Origin: Cenococcum geophilum 1.58
Taxonomy: Eukaryota; Ascomycota; Dothideomycetes; Gloniales; Gloniaceae
Length of the DNA: 64,000 bases
Assembly: GCA_001692895.1 (NCBI GenBank)
Contig: KV748188.1
Span: 186,001 to 250,000, forward strand
Direction: 5' to 3'
Positions within the stretch are counted from its first letter, which is position 1; the number at the start of each line of letters is the position of its first letter. Below the pieces are notes generated by a model. It was given only the letters and a program-made list of their open reading frames with translations. It was not told where the DNA came from and made no database searches. Positions 1 through 11,439 of the stretch are shown here, in pieces. The position numbers and the translations under genes were made by a program.

Positions 1-2440
1 ATTACTAATAAGCATTAATTGCTCTATACCGAACCTTACTATATAAGCACCACGACTTCTTCTTAGCCTCTTAATATTCTTCTGCTTCCCCTACATTACG
101 TTATCTAGTATCTAAGTACTCTATACCTACTAAAATGTGGAAATATAGTGTCCACTCTTTCCTTAAGCTATTATGTCGTCGGCTGCCCAAAAGTTTGGAT
201 TATATGCTCGCTTTTATATACCTTACTTATTAGATAATAGCTCTTCTCTACGAGATAGTGCCTATATTTAAGGATACCTAGATTAAATATCTTAGTAATC
301 TTAGTTAATATTATATAGCTATTAAAGATAAGGACCTACGTGATCGCGAAACCTAAGTAGGTGTTGTACGTTTTTGGTATAGTAAAGCTGCTAATAAGAG
401 CCCCTCTATAGGCCGTTTATACTATTATCTAGCTATATTAGCGCGGCCTAATGCGCTATAATAACTTTACTACTATTTACGGTCCTTAACCTATGTTTAG
501 CTATTTATAAGTACCTGAAAATCTATCTTAACACTACTAGATCTAATCCTTAGCCGTTTTAGAACGTTATATTTATACTCTCTACCCGTAAATATAAGTT
601 TTATTAAAGCTTACGGTATCCTCTTTAGAAAGCTACCATCGGAAGGCTTTAAAGAAGCTCTTGTATCGTTCTTAAGTTAATTAGATAATTATATTGGGCG
701 CGTAACCGCTAAATAGAAAGAGTAAGGTGTCTATATTACTGTTACTAACATTGCTAAACTTTTTGATTATGGCTTATAGGACTTAATTCTTAGGCATATC
801 TTCCAGTTATACGCTAAAAAATCACTCCGTAGCTCTTATACTAAACGACCGTTAACTCCCTTAGATAATAATTATTTAGATAATAATTTAAGTCGTTTAC
901 TATTTCTAGTTTCCCTAAAACTAAAACACTTTTCTAATAAAGAGCTATTAGCTTAGCTCCTTAAATTGCCCTCTAATCCCGCATTCTCCTATACTTATTA
1001 TCTAATATTTTTAACTCTAGCTCTTATTCTTTGGCGTATTAGGGACAAAAATATTCTTCCTTATATTTATGTTTTATTTATATTTTTTTTTACCACTGTT
1101 TCAATTTTATATGTTAGCGTATTGTTATATAATATCGCCCCCTAGTCGGAAATTGTTACTTTCCTTAATGTGTTATTAAAGTCTAAAAGATATAAGCTGC
1201 TTATTATAAGCGATCTATTCCCTAATTAAAATCAAAATGATAGCCGTTTATTACCGGAAGACTACCTTATACGTGGGTAAGTTTAGAGTTAGTACTATTT
1301 CCTAGAATGGTGGTTTAGTGGTAAATATAATAAAGAGGAGCGCTCTCTTAAACTCGCCTTAATAATTAAATCAAGAATGGAGTATATTCTACGCCTTAGT
1401 TAACAAATCGCATCTATAAGATTAAAGGCCATAATTGAGGACTTTTAGCCTAACTTTGTCTTAGTATAAACGCTAGATATATTATAACTAAACATCTAAT
1501 ACATAGTCTGTGTCCTCTGTATTTATATAAGTCTGACTAAGATATAAAACTAATAAAGGTTCTTATTCTTTAAACTATACGTTACTATCAGTTAATGTAA
1601 TAGATATAGATTTATTAAGTGCACCGCCCTAAAAGTTTAATAATGTTTATAATATTAATAATGACTTACCGGAGATGCGAGATTTTAAAGCTGAACGAAG
1701 TTTTTTTAGTTAACTGTAATTAGCGCCTAAAACTTAGAATCTAAGTGCTACTATAACTTGGAGCGGCTATACGCCCGTTTTTATAAAGGTAGCTAATAGG
1801 ATACTACTTAGGAATTACACCGTAAGATAATACAGCGTGTCTTATTTTAGTGCTCTGTTAATAGTCCTATAAACTAGGTTATAGTTTATAATACTAATCT
1901 ACTACTTTACTAACGAGAGGTATTTTAGATACTACTTAAGGAGGGTAACTAAAGTGTTATAGTTCTAGATAGTGGTGCGTAGCCGTATATAATGTTAATT
2001 TGTAGGCGTATCTAACTAAAATATCTAGTTATCGCTGAGCTCCTTATGCTATTAAGGAACAATGATTTAATAGGCAAAGCTGTATAAGATACTCTTAATA
2101 GCACTAAGGCTGCTATTATAGAAGAGAAGAAAGTGCGAATTGCTACCACTATAGGTAGTGATATTACTTACTAGTTTATAACTAGGTAGATGGGCGACTA
2201 TATATTAAAAGGAGGGAGGGATTTAGTTAAAGTTATTATTGGGGTAGCTTATAGAGAAAGTGTTTTTAACTAAGAGGCTTAAGGAAACCGTTTAGGGGAC
2301 TATTTAGGAGTAAAATCTGCTGTTCTTGTTACCGAGGATAGAGCTATAAGACTTAAAGCTGCCACGATGGGGGTTGCCGCTGTTGCTACGTCTATAATTA
2401 AGAAAGTCTTAATTACACTAAGGAGAAAATCTGACCTTAA
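1..2440 (+). pseudogene. EST1/SMG6-like protein with C-terminal PIN domain, RIP-degraded, 5' end outside window
   Basis: Family role: EST1/SMG5-7 proteins bind telomerase or nonsense-mediated decay complexes through a TPR/14-3-3-like region, and SMG6-type members carry a C-terminal PIN ribonuclease. Seen here, with stops read through: KHHDFFLAS, then LRYLVSKYSIPTKMW near 40-150, DRET.VGVVRFWYSKAANK near 350, LAILARPNAL near 430-455, and EERSLKLALIIKSRMEYIL near 1330-1390, all resembling the fungal Est1-type DNA/RNA-binding domain. From about 1960 a PIN-like segment follows: VLDSGA (first acidic residue), VIAELLMLLRNNDLIGKAV, KKVRIATTIGSDIT and AVLVTEDRAIRLKAATMGV at 2320-2375. Interruptions are TAG/TAA in CAG/CAA contexts. 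The link between the two parts (1560-1950) is poorly readable, so one gene rather than two is an inference from order and strand. The left end is cut by the window. Confidence 0.72.
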
Positions 2441-3085
2441 AGAAAGTAATTAAGGAATAATAATAGACACCTATGACCATTCTAGGAAGTCTTTTAATAT
2501 CCGTATCCTTCCTAATCCGGCAATTTTTTATATCTGCTATTATAACTTTAGGTTTATCGTTACACGTTAATTTAGTATTTATTATATTTATTATAGTAGC
2601 TGCTTAGGCATTTGCGGAGCATTAGGGTGTTTATAGCAGCACCTTTAGCAATTAAGATCTCTCCCTTCTTAAAAACCCTCCTCTCCCAGTATAATCGCTG
2701 ATTTCCGTTTACGAGGTTATTAAGGCACTAAAGGGGGAAGTAAATCTGCTATAGCTCCTGTGTTTTAAAAGCCAGAGTAGTGCCTTATTAAATTTATATT
2801 AGAATAGGATACTCCTTTAGACTTATAGCTGGAATTATTATAAAAGCTTTTAAGTAAGTAATCATTTTAGAAGGTTTTTTTAGACAATAGCATCTTATTA
2901 TATGTATAAGATTATTACCTAATTCCTTCTTAACCGCTACTATCTTAGAGACGCAATCCCTAGGATTGCTTTTTAATAATTCCTATATATTTGGCGTAAC
3001 TTCTAATAGAGTTTTAAAACTTGAAGTATTAGTAAAAGTAGAAAAGTTTGAAGTTTGCGTAACCTACTCTTCCGTTTTCTCCATT
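2441..3085. other. Gap without a recognisable gene
   Basis: AT-rich, RIP-like sequence between the EST1/SMG6-like relic and the ankyrin relic on the other strand. It probably includes the 3' flanks of both. I see no domain, repeat copy or RNA gene. Confidence 0.4.
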
Positions 3086-3089
3086 TACA

Positions 3090-3780
3090 ATGTAGTAATT
3101 TTATAATAGCCTTTTCCTCACCCGGCGGGAGCTGTAACCTAAACCTATATATACCGAAGTCGTCTTTATTAAAGGTAACACTATGCTTTATTAAAAGCCG
3201 AATAACGTGGCGGTTAATAGGGCTGAAGATAGCTAGTTTTTAGGTTAATAGTTAGGGTCGAGCTCTAGCATTAAGTAATAACCCTATAACTTCCTCTCTG
3301 CGATAGCGAATAGCTACATTTAGTGGCGTAAGTACTTTACTTATAGGATTTATCTCAGCACCGTGTTAAAGTAAGAGCTTTACTATTTCAGCGTAGCCAC
3401 CTAATAAAGCCGCGGAGAGCACATCGCTATATTCTTATGATATTTTAATAGGCGCATTATAATCTAAAAGCAGTCGAACTATATAAACGTGGCCTTTACT
3501 TAAAGCCCATAGTAACGGAATGCTGAGATCTATAGCCTTTATAGATGGAAGAGCTAACTTAGCCGTATCACTCCGCCCGAGTTTCGCGGCCTAAAGAAGG
3601 GCTAAGCTTTCCTTACGTTTATAAAGATAAGCGTTTAAAATACTATAAAAGTAAAGGTTGGTACAAGCTAGGGCATTAATATCGCAATCCTTTTCTAAAC
3701 CTTCAAATATTATATAATATAGCTCGGTAGGAAGATTAAAGATTAATATTTTATATAGGAGTCTTTGCTTTAACGATATA
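3090..3780 (-). pseudogene. F-box plus ankyrin-repeat protein relic
   Basis: Family role: fungal F-box/ankyrin proteins are adaptors; the F-box recruits SCF ubiquitin ligase and the ankyrins bind targets. Read on the minus strand from about 3760 downwards: an F-box-like start LPTELYYIIFEGL followed by DINALACTNLYFYSILNAYL, the usual fungal F-box-to-ankyrin linker. Then LSIPLLWALSKGHVYIVRLL, SAALLGGYAEIVKLLL.HGA and TPLNVAIRYRREEVIGLLL, three ankyrin helices pairs with correct spacing of about 33 residues. Stops are few: TAA for CAA before HGAEI, and TAA/TAG elsewhere. The Met start is not identifiable; the 3' end fades after about 3100. The short stop-free frame on the plus strand at 3055-3243 is a shadow of this gene. 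Confidence 0.72.
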
Positions 3781-3799
3781 AGAGAAGTTTTATTAAATA

Positions 3800-4475
3800 T
3801 TAGTATGAAAATTCCTTCGGTTGAACTTTTAGAGGGAGGGTTAAAATTAAATAGCTTTATTTAAATTAATAGTGGAATGAGTTAATTCTAGGCCGAATTA
3901 TTATTTACACTCGCGAGCCTTTATTAGGTTAAGGAAGTTTCCGCTTAATATATAACTCTATATAGCCTAGGGCGAGGTTTCTTTAGATCTAGAATATTAA
4001 TAACTAAGCTTACTTACAGAAAGCCTCCTATTAATAAATATCTAGCTTCTTTACTAAACGCCGCTGCGATAAATCTGTCTTTATAGCCTTTATTACCTGC
4101 TATATTAACTAAGAGACTTTCAGATACCACTAGGAAAAGGGAAGTAAGTGATTTTAGTTTGCATTAGAGCTAAAGCTTATAGATTAGAGTTGGTTTTCTA
4201 AGTCTAATAAGGTTTTTAGGGGAACTTTGCATTAGAGGGTAGCTTTTTGCTTTTAATATAACGGAAATATATCCTGAAATTCTTTTGGTTATTTACTAAC
4301 TTTACTTACTTAGACGCTAAGAGTGGGATAATTTAGGATAAATACCAGCAGAGCAATTGTTATATAGTGCGTACTATAGTATTAGGCCAAATTATTATTA
4401 GCTCCGGTTAAGCTTAGCCTACTTTACTATAGCAGAAATAAAAAAAATAAGGCCTTTTACTTAAAGTTATTGGTA
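3800..4475. other. Gap without a recognisable gene
   Basis: RIP-mutated AT-rich sequence. No motif, repeat copy or RNA gene could be supported on either strand. Confidence 0.35.
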
Positions 4476-4479
4476 AGCT

Positions 4480-5235
4480 TTAGTCGGTATATTGATGGGT
4501 ATAGTATTACCCTAAAACGTACTAACAATAATTCGGCTTAATACTATAGTACGCTACGGAATTATCCTGCCTGGACTTTAAGGTAAGCGGCTATAAACAG
4601 TATATATATCTAATTAGCCACCTAGATTTAGATAAATGCGTCTAATTAGGGAGCTAGCTATAACACAGACCACAAACGCCGGCTTAAATGTAATATTCCT
4701 TCTTCTATCTCTACCTCTTATTTAATACCATAGGTTATAACCCATAAAACGGCTAGTATAAGCCCACTTTACCGCCTTTATTAGTCTCCCTTAGTTAGGA
4801 CCTTATCCAAATTATCTATATAAGATTATAGATTTCGTAAAATATATTACCTTTACTACTTAGGCCTCCACTACTACTACTTCTTTTTCTCCTCCTCCTC
4901 CACCTACTCTTCTACCTTCTCCTACTTCCCATCCTTTTCCTCTTTTTCTTTCTCCTGCTACTATCTACAATAAAGCCAAGAGGTTCTTTTAAAGGCCTTT
5001 AATTATCCCTTAAGAGCCTAGGGAAAAGAGTACTATGGAACAGAGGTGTGTATCCGCGTTTAGAGCTATATAACAATAACTTAACTACTAAGACGGTTTT
5101 AGAAGACTATGCTACTTATTCTTCTTACGCTCTTCTATTTAAACTAAATAACGCCGACTTAGTTATAGAGCCAGGACTAAATAAGGTATATCTAGCTTAT
5201 AATCCTCCTCCCTATTCCCCTTACCCCTTTTAATA
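4480..5235 (+). pseudogene. Unrecognised coding relic with Pro/Ser-rich linker
   Basis: With TAG/TAA read as Gln, one frame runs through roughly 4495-5040 and contains ELAITQTTNAGLNVIFLLLS followed by a low-complexity stretch reading SFSPPPPPTLLPSPTSHPF encoded by the C/T-rich tract at 4860-4960. After a frame change, a clean 61-codon stretch at 5048-5233 reads LELYNNNLTTKTVLEDYATY and ends NPPPYSPYPF. I do not recognise the family. Long readable frames interrupted only by RIP-type stops suggest former protein-coding sequence; it could be a host gene or part of a transposon polyprotein. Confidence 0.3.
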
Positions 5236-5239
5236 TCGG

Positions 5240-7519
5240 CCGCTATCTAGATAGGGTGATAGTCCCGAGCTAGAGACGTCCTACGTCCAAAATCTGTTAT
5301 TGGTAGCCGCGTAGGCCTAGATGCCGATAGTTAAAGGAATATAAGAAACAGATATAGCGGATACCTAGACCATTAGGCGATGGCTTATATATTTTTTAAT
5401 AAAGGTTATAATAAAGGTTATTCTATAGTGTCTAGTTATAGTATATTAGTATAAGGTCCTAAATAACCTTTATATAAGTATTAGTCTTCTATTTAGTAAA
5501 TACTAAACTAATAACCTATTATTAGATTGTTAAGCATATTGACTAAGAATTACTGTTACCTAATATTTTACAAATCCTTAGAATTTATAAGAGCTTATAG
5601 CTGGGTAATAAGAACTATACCTATTTAGACGAGACCTCCTATAACCGACTACTAGTACTATACGTACCCTACTAAAATACCACTCCGTCTTACCTACGTA
5701 TTACCCTATTTTAGCTATATATTAGTCTCCCCTTGTTCTTCATTATATACTCCTTCCTTATATATATATAGAATCGTTTATTCAATTACCTACCTACCTA
5801 AATCCCCTTCCCCGCTAGTATTAAGCTGTGTTAATGCGTATAAATAACTTAATAACTGAATAATTTACCCCGCCAGTATTAACTGTCCTACTAGCGCAGC
5901 TAGACGCACTAGGGAAACAAGAATAGGAGTTAAGAGTTAAGACTTCTCACCCCGCTTAAATTAAGATATATAAGAATAACTAATATATCTCTTACTAGCT
6001 CCGTACCTAAACTAATAAATAACTAAGTTATAGATTTATAAGAGACTAGAGTTTAAGAAGAATAATAAGGAATTGTAATAACGTAGTATCTTACTGGGAG
6101 TATTTAGCAGTTTTATCGTCTAGTAAAGGCTACTGCTAGTTATTCCGCAAAAGCTTCCAGTGTAAAATGTCTACGTCCTACAATTTCTATCCTTCTTTTT
6201 CTTTACTCTGCCTCTCCTTCTCTTTATTATAATACTATAGCTAATAAAGCTAGGTTTTACTAGCCTTAGTTAGGAGTGCCTAATAGGGTCCTAGAAGCTG
6301 CTGCTTAACCGCTAGCCCTCGCCACCTACTTTATTATTAATTCTTATTATTCTTAGAGCGAAGCTAGCTACTTATTCTAAAGACGTCTAGAGTACTAAAA
6401 GCGACTTACTTGTGGGGCTACCTGGAATATATCTATTATAGTAACTGCCAGCACTAGCGCCATTACTCCGCGCTTTGTTTTAATTGTCTCTATAGTGGAA
6501 GATATGCTATAGGCACTACTGGACCACCTAATTCTCTTTATTAGGTCTACTCTAATAGGACCTATAGTTATAGGTAGGCTTTTGTTAACAGGCTAGCACT
6601 TTAATATATATTTAGGATCTCTCTATATCTAGCCGTCTCTAATAGATTATCCTATAAGTATAGTGGCTGGATAGCTGGGTTTAATCTATACTGCTTAATA
6701 AGATTATTGCGGTTAAGGCTAAGGCGATCTCTACTAGCGGACGCTTCTTTCTAAAAAAAATCATTTTATTGTAAATCGCCCTATAGTTAGGATTCTGCTT
6801 AAATAGGGCTAGTTTCTTAAAGAGCCTCTCCTTAGGAGCACTTATGGGCAGCCTAGTACCTATCATTCTTGTATAATATGGTCGTTCTTTAGACCCTAAT
6901 GCGGATATAGGCTGATGGGAGAGGCGGTTATAATCTATTAGCTAAGAATGTCACTTAATTTTTATAGGCAGCCTTAAACAGACGATAAGTAGACGAGGCG
7001 GCCGCTTGCCCCCAATTATATGACTAGAAGGCCTACCCTCCTACCCTACTGCCCTATTAATTGGAATATTAAAGAACGAAGACACTATCTATTAAATGTG
7101 GCTCTAGGGCCTCTATATATAAGGAAGATATAGGTAACAGGAAGGGGGGATAGGTAATAGGTAACTGGAACAAAGTAAGATAACCTAATTTAGGTTAACA
7201 CGCCCGAAGCGCCATTAACCCACAGTTTAGAATAATAGCTATTGTTTATCGCCTGGTGGTGAAGAGCTAGCCTCCTTAATTTATATTAAACCTCTCTTCC
7301 TCTCCTTCTCTTACGTAGGCCTCTTCTTTCTTTATAAACTCTTCCTAAAATTCCTTGTTATTAACATTACACCTAATATAATAACAGTGATATAAAAGGT
7401 TAGGTTAGGTTTTAAAAATAAGGTTAAAACTAATCTAAAATTCGGGTTAAACTAGATTAACTAGATAGAATATAGATTTTAGAACAATATATATACCTTA
7501 GTATCCTTTTACTATACTA
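5240..7519. other. RIP-degraded stretch, no identifiable gene; fragment of a TIR-like repeat near 7080
   Basis: No family recognised on either strand. A 61-codon stop-free frame on the minus strand (6866-6681, containing LFKKLALFKQNPNYRAIY) is noted but has no family I know, and the plus strand is also readable there, so I do not call a gene. Around 7085-7135 the bases resemble the end of the 346-bp MITE at 49172-49517 (ATCTATTAAATGTGGCTCT, then TATATATAAGGAAG). Confidence 0.35.
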
Positions 7520-7524
7520 TAAGG

Positions 7525-7759
7525 TGTTACGGCGCTGGTAGAAAACGGTAGATTGTGGCGGACAATCGTAGATAGTTTCTTACTGTTTCGGATAGTTGTA
7601 ATTACGTGACTTAAGGATCGTATAAAACCTCGAGCGACGCTACCCTTCTTCTCTTTCCTTTCTCTAGCTTTAGATCCTCGTTTATAGACAATTTAATCGT
7701 ATAGGCTTGCATGCGTCCTTCTTACTGTGCTTATGCCTTAATTGACTAAGTCGCTAATA
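7525..7759 (+). mobile_element. Solo LTR, family LTR-2, with 5-bp TSD (taagg)
   Basis: Starts TGTTACGGCGCTGG and ends GTCGCTAATA (the expected CA end changed to TA by RIP). It is flanked by perfect 5-bp duplications TAAGG at 7520-7524 and 7760-7764. It is 235 bp long with promoter-like order inside: repeated ACAGTT/GATAGTT-type units, a TTACGTGACTTAAGG block, a TATAAAA box, a C/T-rich start region and TTTAGATCCTCGTTTATAGA. A second precise copy lies at 37212-37437 in opposite orientation; truncated copies lie at 34550-34727 and 35935-36181. No internal retrotransposon region adjoins it, so it is a solo LTR. Confidence 0.85.
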
Positions 7760-8479
7760 TAAGGCTTTAAGTTTCCTATATATATTTATAAGGATTTCAA
7801 AATATTTAATTATTATTACTGCTTATAAATGAATATATCGTTAAGAAATAATGCATAAAATTATCGTTGGGACCCTATCTATGCTTGTCCTATCCTCTAT
7901 AAATGTTCCTTTATACTAAACTTGCTATATAACTATACCGTAACGGATTTCAAGCTCCCTAATAAGCATTTCGTCTACACGCCGCTTCTAGTAGCGTATA
8001 TAGATTATAAGTAATATAATAATAACTACGACAATAGTAATAGCAATGACGATTTTTACGATCCCGCCCCTGCTTATATAGTTATAATTATAGGACTTAT
8101 GATTAGAACTTTTGTATTCTCTAATAAAGATCTTATAACTATATCTAGTTAGCTATATACGCCTCGGGCCTAGAGAGTCTACTAACTTTAGAAGTATAAT
8201 TTAATTCTGCCTTACTATGAATTAGAAGTAAATGGTAGATTGGTAGTTTAGGAAGCTAGTTAGACGTACTTATATTCTATAGACAATTAACTATAGGGCA
8301 GCACTAATTATATCCCCCCTTTTTAACTAGGCGTCCTTATTAGCCGGAATTTAAGGCTATATATTGTCCTAATTAGCGCTGCTATTAAGACCGGTTCTTT
8401 TAGTGCCTAGTTTCTCCTAAATTGATTTGTTTGGAATATACGTTTGTGGATATAGATACGGATGGGTGGATTTACTCTA
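7760..8479. other. Gap, unrecognised RIP-degraded sequence
   Basis: Coding-like text is visible in more than one plus-strand frame (for example QLGVLISRNLRLYIVLISAA near 8320-8385), but I recognise no family and cannot set boundaries. Confidence 0.3.
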
Positions 8480-8960
8480 TTGGCGTTATTCTAGGGAGAA
8501 TTATAAGTTTACGTCTATGTATTTAGGTTAAAACTTAAAGGCGTATAGAGTGGGCAATAAATACTGTATAGATAAGCCTAAGGCAGAAATAGAGCGTGTA
8601 GAAGGAAAACGTATATATATACTTAAATCGGGCGAAACCAGCTCTACATATCTAAGTTATCCTATTGCTACGCTTTTCAATTTAGATATACCTAGGGACT
8701 GTTAATATATGCCGTCTTAAAAGCTTAGGTTAGAATTAAGTATACTAGACCTAGTGTTCTTTTTCTTAAACGGGTATTTTAGGGATTAAATAATTAATCT
8801 AAAGCATCTAGAGCGAGGTTTGTATAACTCTAAGGATGTTATAGGTTCGTTACAGCTATTACTAAGCTGAATTCTAGACTACGACATTGGGGCAAATAAT
8901 TGCCGAAGAGTGATTTATAAAGCTTGTTTAGTACTAGATATAAGCAAGTAATTAAGCTTC
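8480..8960 (+). pseudogene. Unrecognised coding relic
   Basis: A plus-strand frame with few RIP-type stops reads IYILKSGETSSTYLSYPIAT, LFNLDIPRDC, LSILDLVFFFLNGYFRD and INLKHLERGLYNSKDVIG across roughly 8610-8860. It may begin upstream with RYGWVDLLYWRYSRENYKF near 8455-8510. I do not recognise the family. The run of consistent frame over several hundred bases, broken only by TAG/TAA, supports former coding sequence; function is unknown. Confidence 0.35.
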
Positions 8961-9139
8961 TTAGTAACTAGTAACGACCTATTATTATAATAGAAAAAGT
9001 GGAGTATTTAAGTATTAGTATATAATTACTAGGTAGGAGTTTCCGAGCTGCTTACCTAAGTAAGATTTTAGCAGTAAATTTTGGGGTAACTCGCTTGGGT
9101 AGACTCGTCTAGGTGGCTGTTATGTATTTTATAGATCGC

Positions 9140-9330
9140 ACCTATATGGCGTGCTGTAGCGCGATAAGGAGCAGTTCGTAGATAAGGGTAGGGACACGCT
9201 GCTTGACGGATATACGGAGGACGAGTTTAAGAGCGTCTGCCGCGAGCTATAGCGTTGAGCTACGGCTTGCGTTAAGCTATATAGGACTCTAAGGCGAACG
9301 CCGAAGAGTCTATAGGGTGGATACCCCTTT
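9140..9330 (+). pseudogene. Short GC-richer coding fragment, possibly from an Ndc10/Crypton-type element
   Basis: This block is visibly less AT-rich than its surroundings. One plus frame reads DKEQFVDKGRDTLLDGYTED followed by EFKSVCREL and KLYRTLRRTPKSL, which recalls the CBF3/Ndc10-like domain in some fungal mobile genes. That match is from memory on a short stretch and is tentative. The Arg- and Ser-rich 81-codon frame on the minus strand (9374-9129) is mostly a shadow plus the TTC microsatellite at 9328-9345, so it is not called. Confidence 0.25.
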
Positions 9331-9420
9331 CTTCTTCTTCTTCTCCTTAGCTTAGTATCTTTGTATAATAGCAATCTACAAGCTTCGGTTTAGAGACATT
9401 TATATAAGCCCGTTATAACG
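9325..9420 (+). repeat. Dispersed repeat B, inner fragment
   Basis: CTCCTTAGCTTAGTATCTTT, AGCAATCTACAAGCTT and AGCCCGTTATAA recur, in reverse orientation, at 32985-33070 and 33665-33755. This is the inner part of a repeat family whose outer end carries GCCAAATTCTGCC (copies at 33180-33215, 33840-33880, 42640-42755 and 57815-58010). Confidence 0.55.
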
Positions 9421-9989
9421 AAGCCTTATAGGAAATACTACGGTGGACTTATTATTGGGCTAGGTGTATAGGTAAATAAGAAGTTAATAATGTAATAATA
9501 ACTAGTGGAGTGGTTGCCCAACAGATTAATTTCAATTATATTCTAAGATTTATTACAAAGAGAAGAACTATCTAGGTAGAGACTGTGGTTTAAATACATA
9601 ATACTACGCCTAAGAAACCCTTAGTACGCGAGGTACGTAAGATATATAAGGTACGTGACGTTCCTTACTAATCCTATAGATCCTATGTACTGAAACGGTA
9701 ACGTGATCTGTTATATAACTCGGCTACCCCTCGTCCTATAGTTTGACTAATTCCAACGCCTCCTGCGCCGATACCACTAGCTTATTTATATCTTCCCTAA
9801 GTAGTTATACTACTGCTAATATAAGGTCCGTAACACCCATTACACCCAGCCTTAAATCCTATCTATCTTTTATTTCTTTTTACTACAAGATACGTGACTA
9901 AAATTCTAATTAGTGTTATTTATTAATCTGATTTGGGTTAAATTACGATATATAATCCGCATCCCCTCTTAGAAAACCCCTTCTGTATC

Positions 9990-10340
9990 TATAATAGATG
10001 ACTAGCTCTTTAGAGGTATATTTCTTTATAATATATTGGCTTAGTAATTTCTAGTTTTGGAAGCAGACTTGATTTTCTTTATATATTGGATATTAGCAAT
10101 AAAATCCTTTTAAAGTTGACTTTCAATGGTTCTTAATATGGTCGTTTAATAATTTCTAGCTTTTAAACCCAATCTTTTTTATAGCACACTTTGGATGTTT
10201 ATATATAAAAGCTATTGCTTAAAGAAGAAAAAGCTAAATACTAGAAAGTCCGGTTTTTATATTAAATATATCTTGTAATAAAGTTGGTAGGTATAACTGC
10301 CTCCTAAATATACTTAATTAGAATCTGTTAGTAGGGGGGG
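9990..10340 (+). repeat. Dispersed repeat D, longest forward copy
   Basis: Contains ATCTATAATAGATGACTAGC, TTAGTAATTTCTAGTTTTGG, AAACCCAATCTTTTTTATAG and TTTGGATGTTTATATATAAA in that order. A reverse-complement copy lies at 36900-37165. A shorter inverted piece lies at 11190-11275, and a forward copy at 11440-11825 is split by a 227-bp insertion. No coding content is recognised. Because a hAT transposase fragment lies between the forward piece at 10140-10230 and the inverted piece at 11190-11275, D may be the terminal region of that transposon; this is inference. Confidence 0.6.
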
Positions 10341-10504
10341 CTACTTAGGGCAGTCTCTTTAAGCTTGGCAATGTGCTATATGACAGCGTATAGGCTATCT
10401 TATAGATACCTTCTCAGGGCTATTAAGCCCCTAAGATTCTTCCTTATAGAGCTTTATATATATCGTTTTCTATTAGCCTATTTAGCGTCTAACAGAATCT
10501 AATT

Positions 10505-10585
10505 AACTATTAAATTCTACCGAATTCTGCTAACCCTACAATTAGCTCGCTTACTACTAGCGCATCGGCGGTTAACCTATATATT
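10505..10585 (+). repeat. Dispersed repeat B, partial copy
   Basis: CCGAATTCTGCTAACC followed by CAATTAGCTCGCTTAC and CTAGCGC matches the outer part of repeat B (compare 57840-57960 and 42645-42740). Too short to show the element ends. Confidence 0.4.
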
Positions 10586-10734
10586 TATTTATATTGGTCC
10601 TAGCGACCCCTTTTCCTTTTATCTTATTATTATAGGCAGTTAGCAGATGGGTATAAATAAGTAAGATACTAAGCGTCTTTTTTGTTTGGGCTTATTAAAG
10701 TATAGGCAATATTAACCTGGGAGGTATAGGCACG

Positions 10735-10790
10735 GTAAGAGGGTTAAGTAAGCCTATATAATTGGATTGTCTATAAACGAAAAGCTAGAG
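10735..10790 (-). repeat. LTR-2 fragment
   Basis: AAGCCTATATAATTGGATTG and TCTATAAACGA match the reverse complement of the 3' half of LTR-2 (compare 37263-37302 and 35961-35992). Both ends are missing, so this is a fragment only. Confidence 0.5.
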
Positions 10791-10839
10791 GCTACTAAGT
10801 GGGGCTAATAAGGCGACGTTAGGTTTTTATGTCCAGCTA

Positions 10840-11090
10840 TAACGAAATACATTAAATATACAGGATTGGCGTCACCTTCTATACGTTTAGTGGCTAATAT
10901 AAAGGGCTTTAAGATCTTAATAAGCTGCCTAACTTCCGCCTAATCCTCTGTGGCAAGAAAGTCCTATATAAGGTCGTAGCTGTCGTTAGCGGGCTTCTCC
11001 TAAGAAAGTAGATATTTGTTAATACCTTTCTTAAGAAGCAGCGCTTGGCGAAGTATAGAGTAGGTAGAGTTCTATCGAAGGGCTTTATAG
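10840..11090 (-). pseudogene. hAT transposase fragment
   Basis: Family role: hAT transposases are RNase-H-fold enzymes that excise and insert DNA transposons; fungal members carry a conserved RWNSTY block ahead of an insertion domain. On the minus strand from about 11080 downwards I read R.NSTYSILRQALLLKKGI (the stop is TAG where Trp TGG is expected), then KYLLS.EKPANDSYDLI, FLATED.AEVRQLIKILKPF and LATKRIEGDANPVYLM. This order (RWNSTY, then LKPF, then ATKRIEGD) is typical of hAT. Only about 80 codons are recognisable, and upstream and downstream parts are lost or replaced by other repeats. Inverted pieces of repeat D on both sides may be its ends. Confidence 0.65.
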
Positions 11091-11189
11091 GGCGAAGATT
11101 AAAGTATCGGCGCCTCCGTTAAGAGGATATCCAGTTAGGACAATAGGAAGCCGCAAGCTTTTTAGCGAAATTAACCTACTCTATATTCG

Positions 11190-11275
11190 TCTTTAGGTAA
11201 TGGCTTTTATATACAAACATCCAAACTGTAGTAAAAAAGAAAATATTGGGTTTAAAACCAAGCATTATTAATAAC
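11190..11275 (-). repeat. Repeat D, inverted short copy
   Basis: Reverse complement of 10140-10230: TTTAGGTAATGGCTTTTATA, CATCCAAACTGTAGT and TATTGGGTTTAAAACC align with differences that are mostly transitions. Confidence 0.5.
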
Positions 11276-11439
11276 CGTAAGGGCCTATTTTACGTTAGTG
11301 ACCAAGACAGTAGTAAGACGGTGGTAAGGAAATCCGATTTAGTTCGATAGGATTAGACGATATATTAGATCGCGGTAGACTATAGGTTTGCGGGCAATGA
11401 TAAATACGAGCTTATAAAGAGTATTATAAACCCGTAATC

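Noticed and set aside
3055-3243. 62-codon ORF on the plus strand
   Set aside because: Antisense to readable ankyrin repeats.
9140-9330. Starship captain recombinase
   Set aside because: Only a short fragment with a weak resemblance to Ndc10/Crypton-like proteins; no catalytic tyrosine-recombinase residues visible.
9129-9374. 81-codon Arg/Ser-rich ORF on the minus strand
   Set aside because: It is generated by the TTC microsatellite and the opposite strand of a better coding frame; composition is not protein-like.
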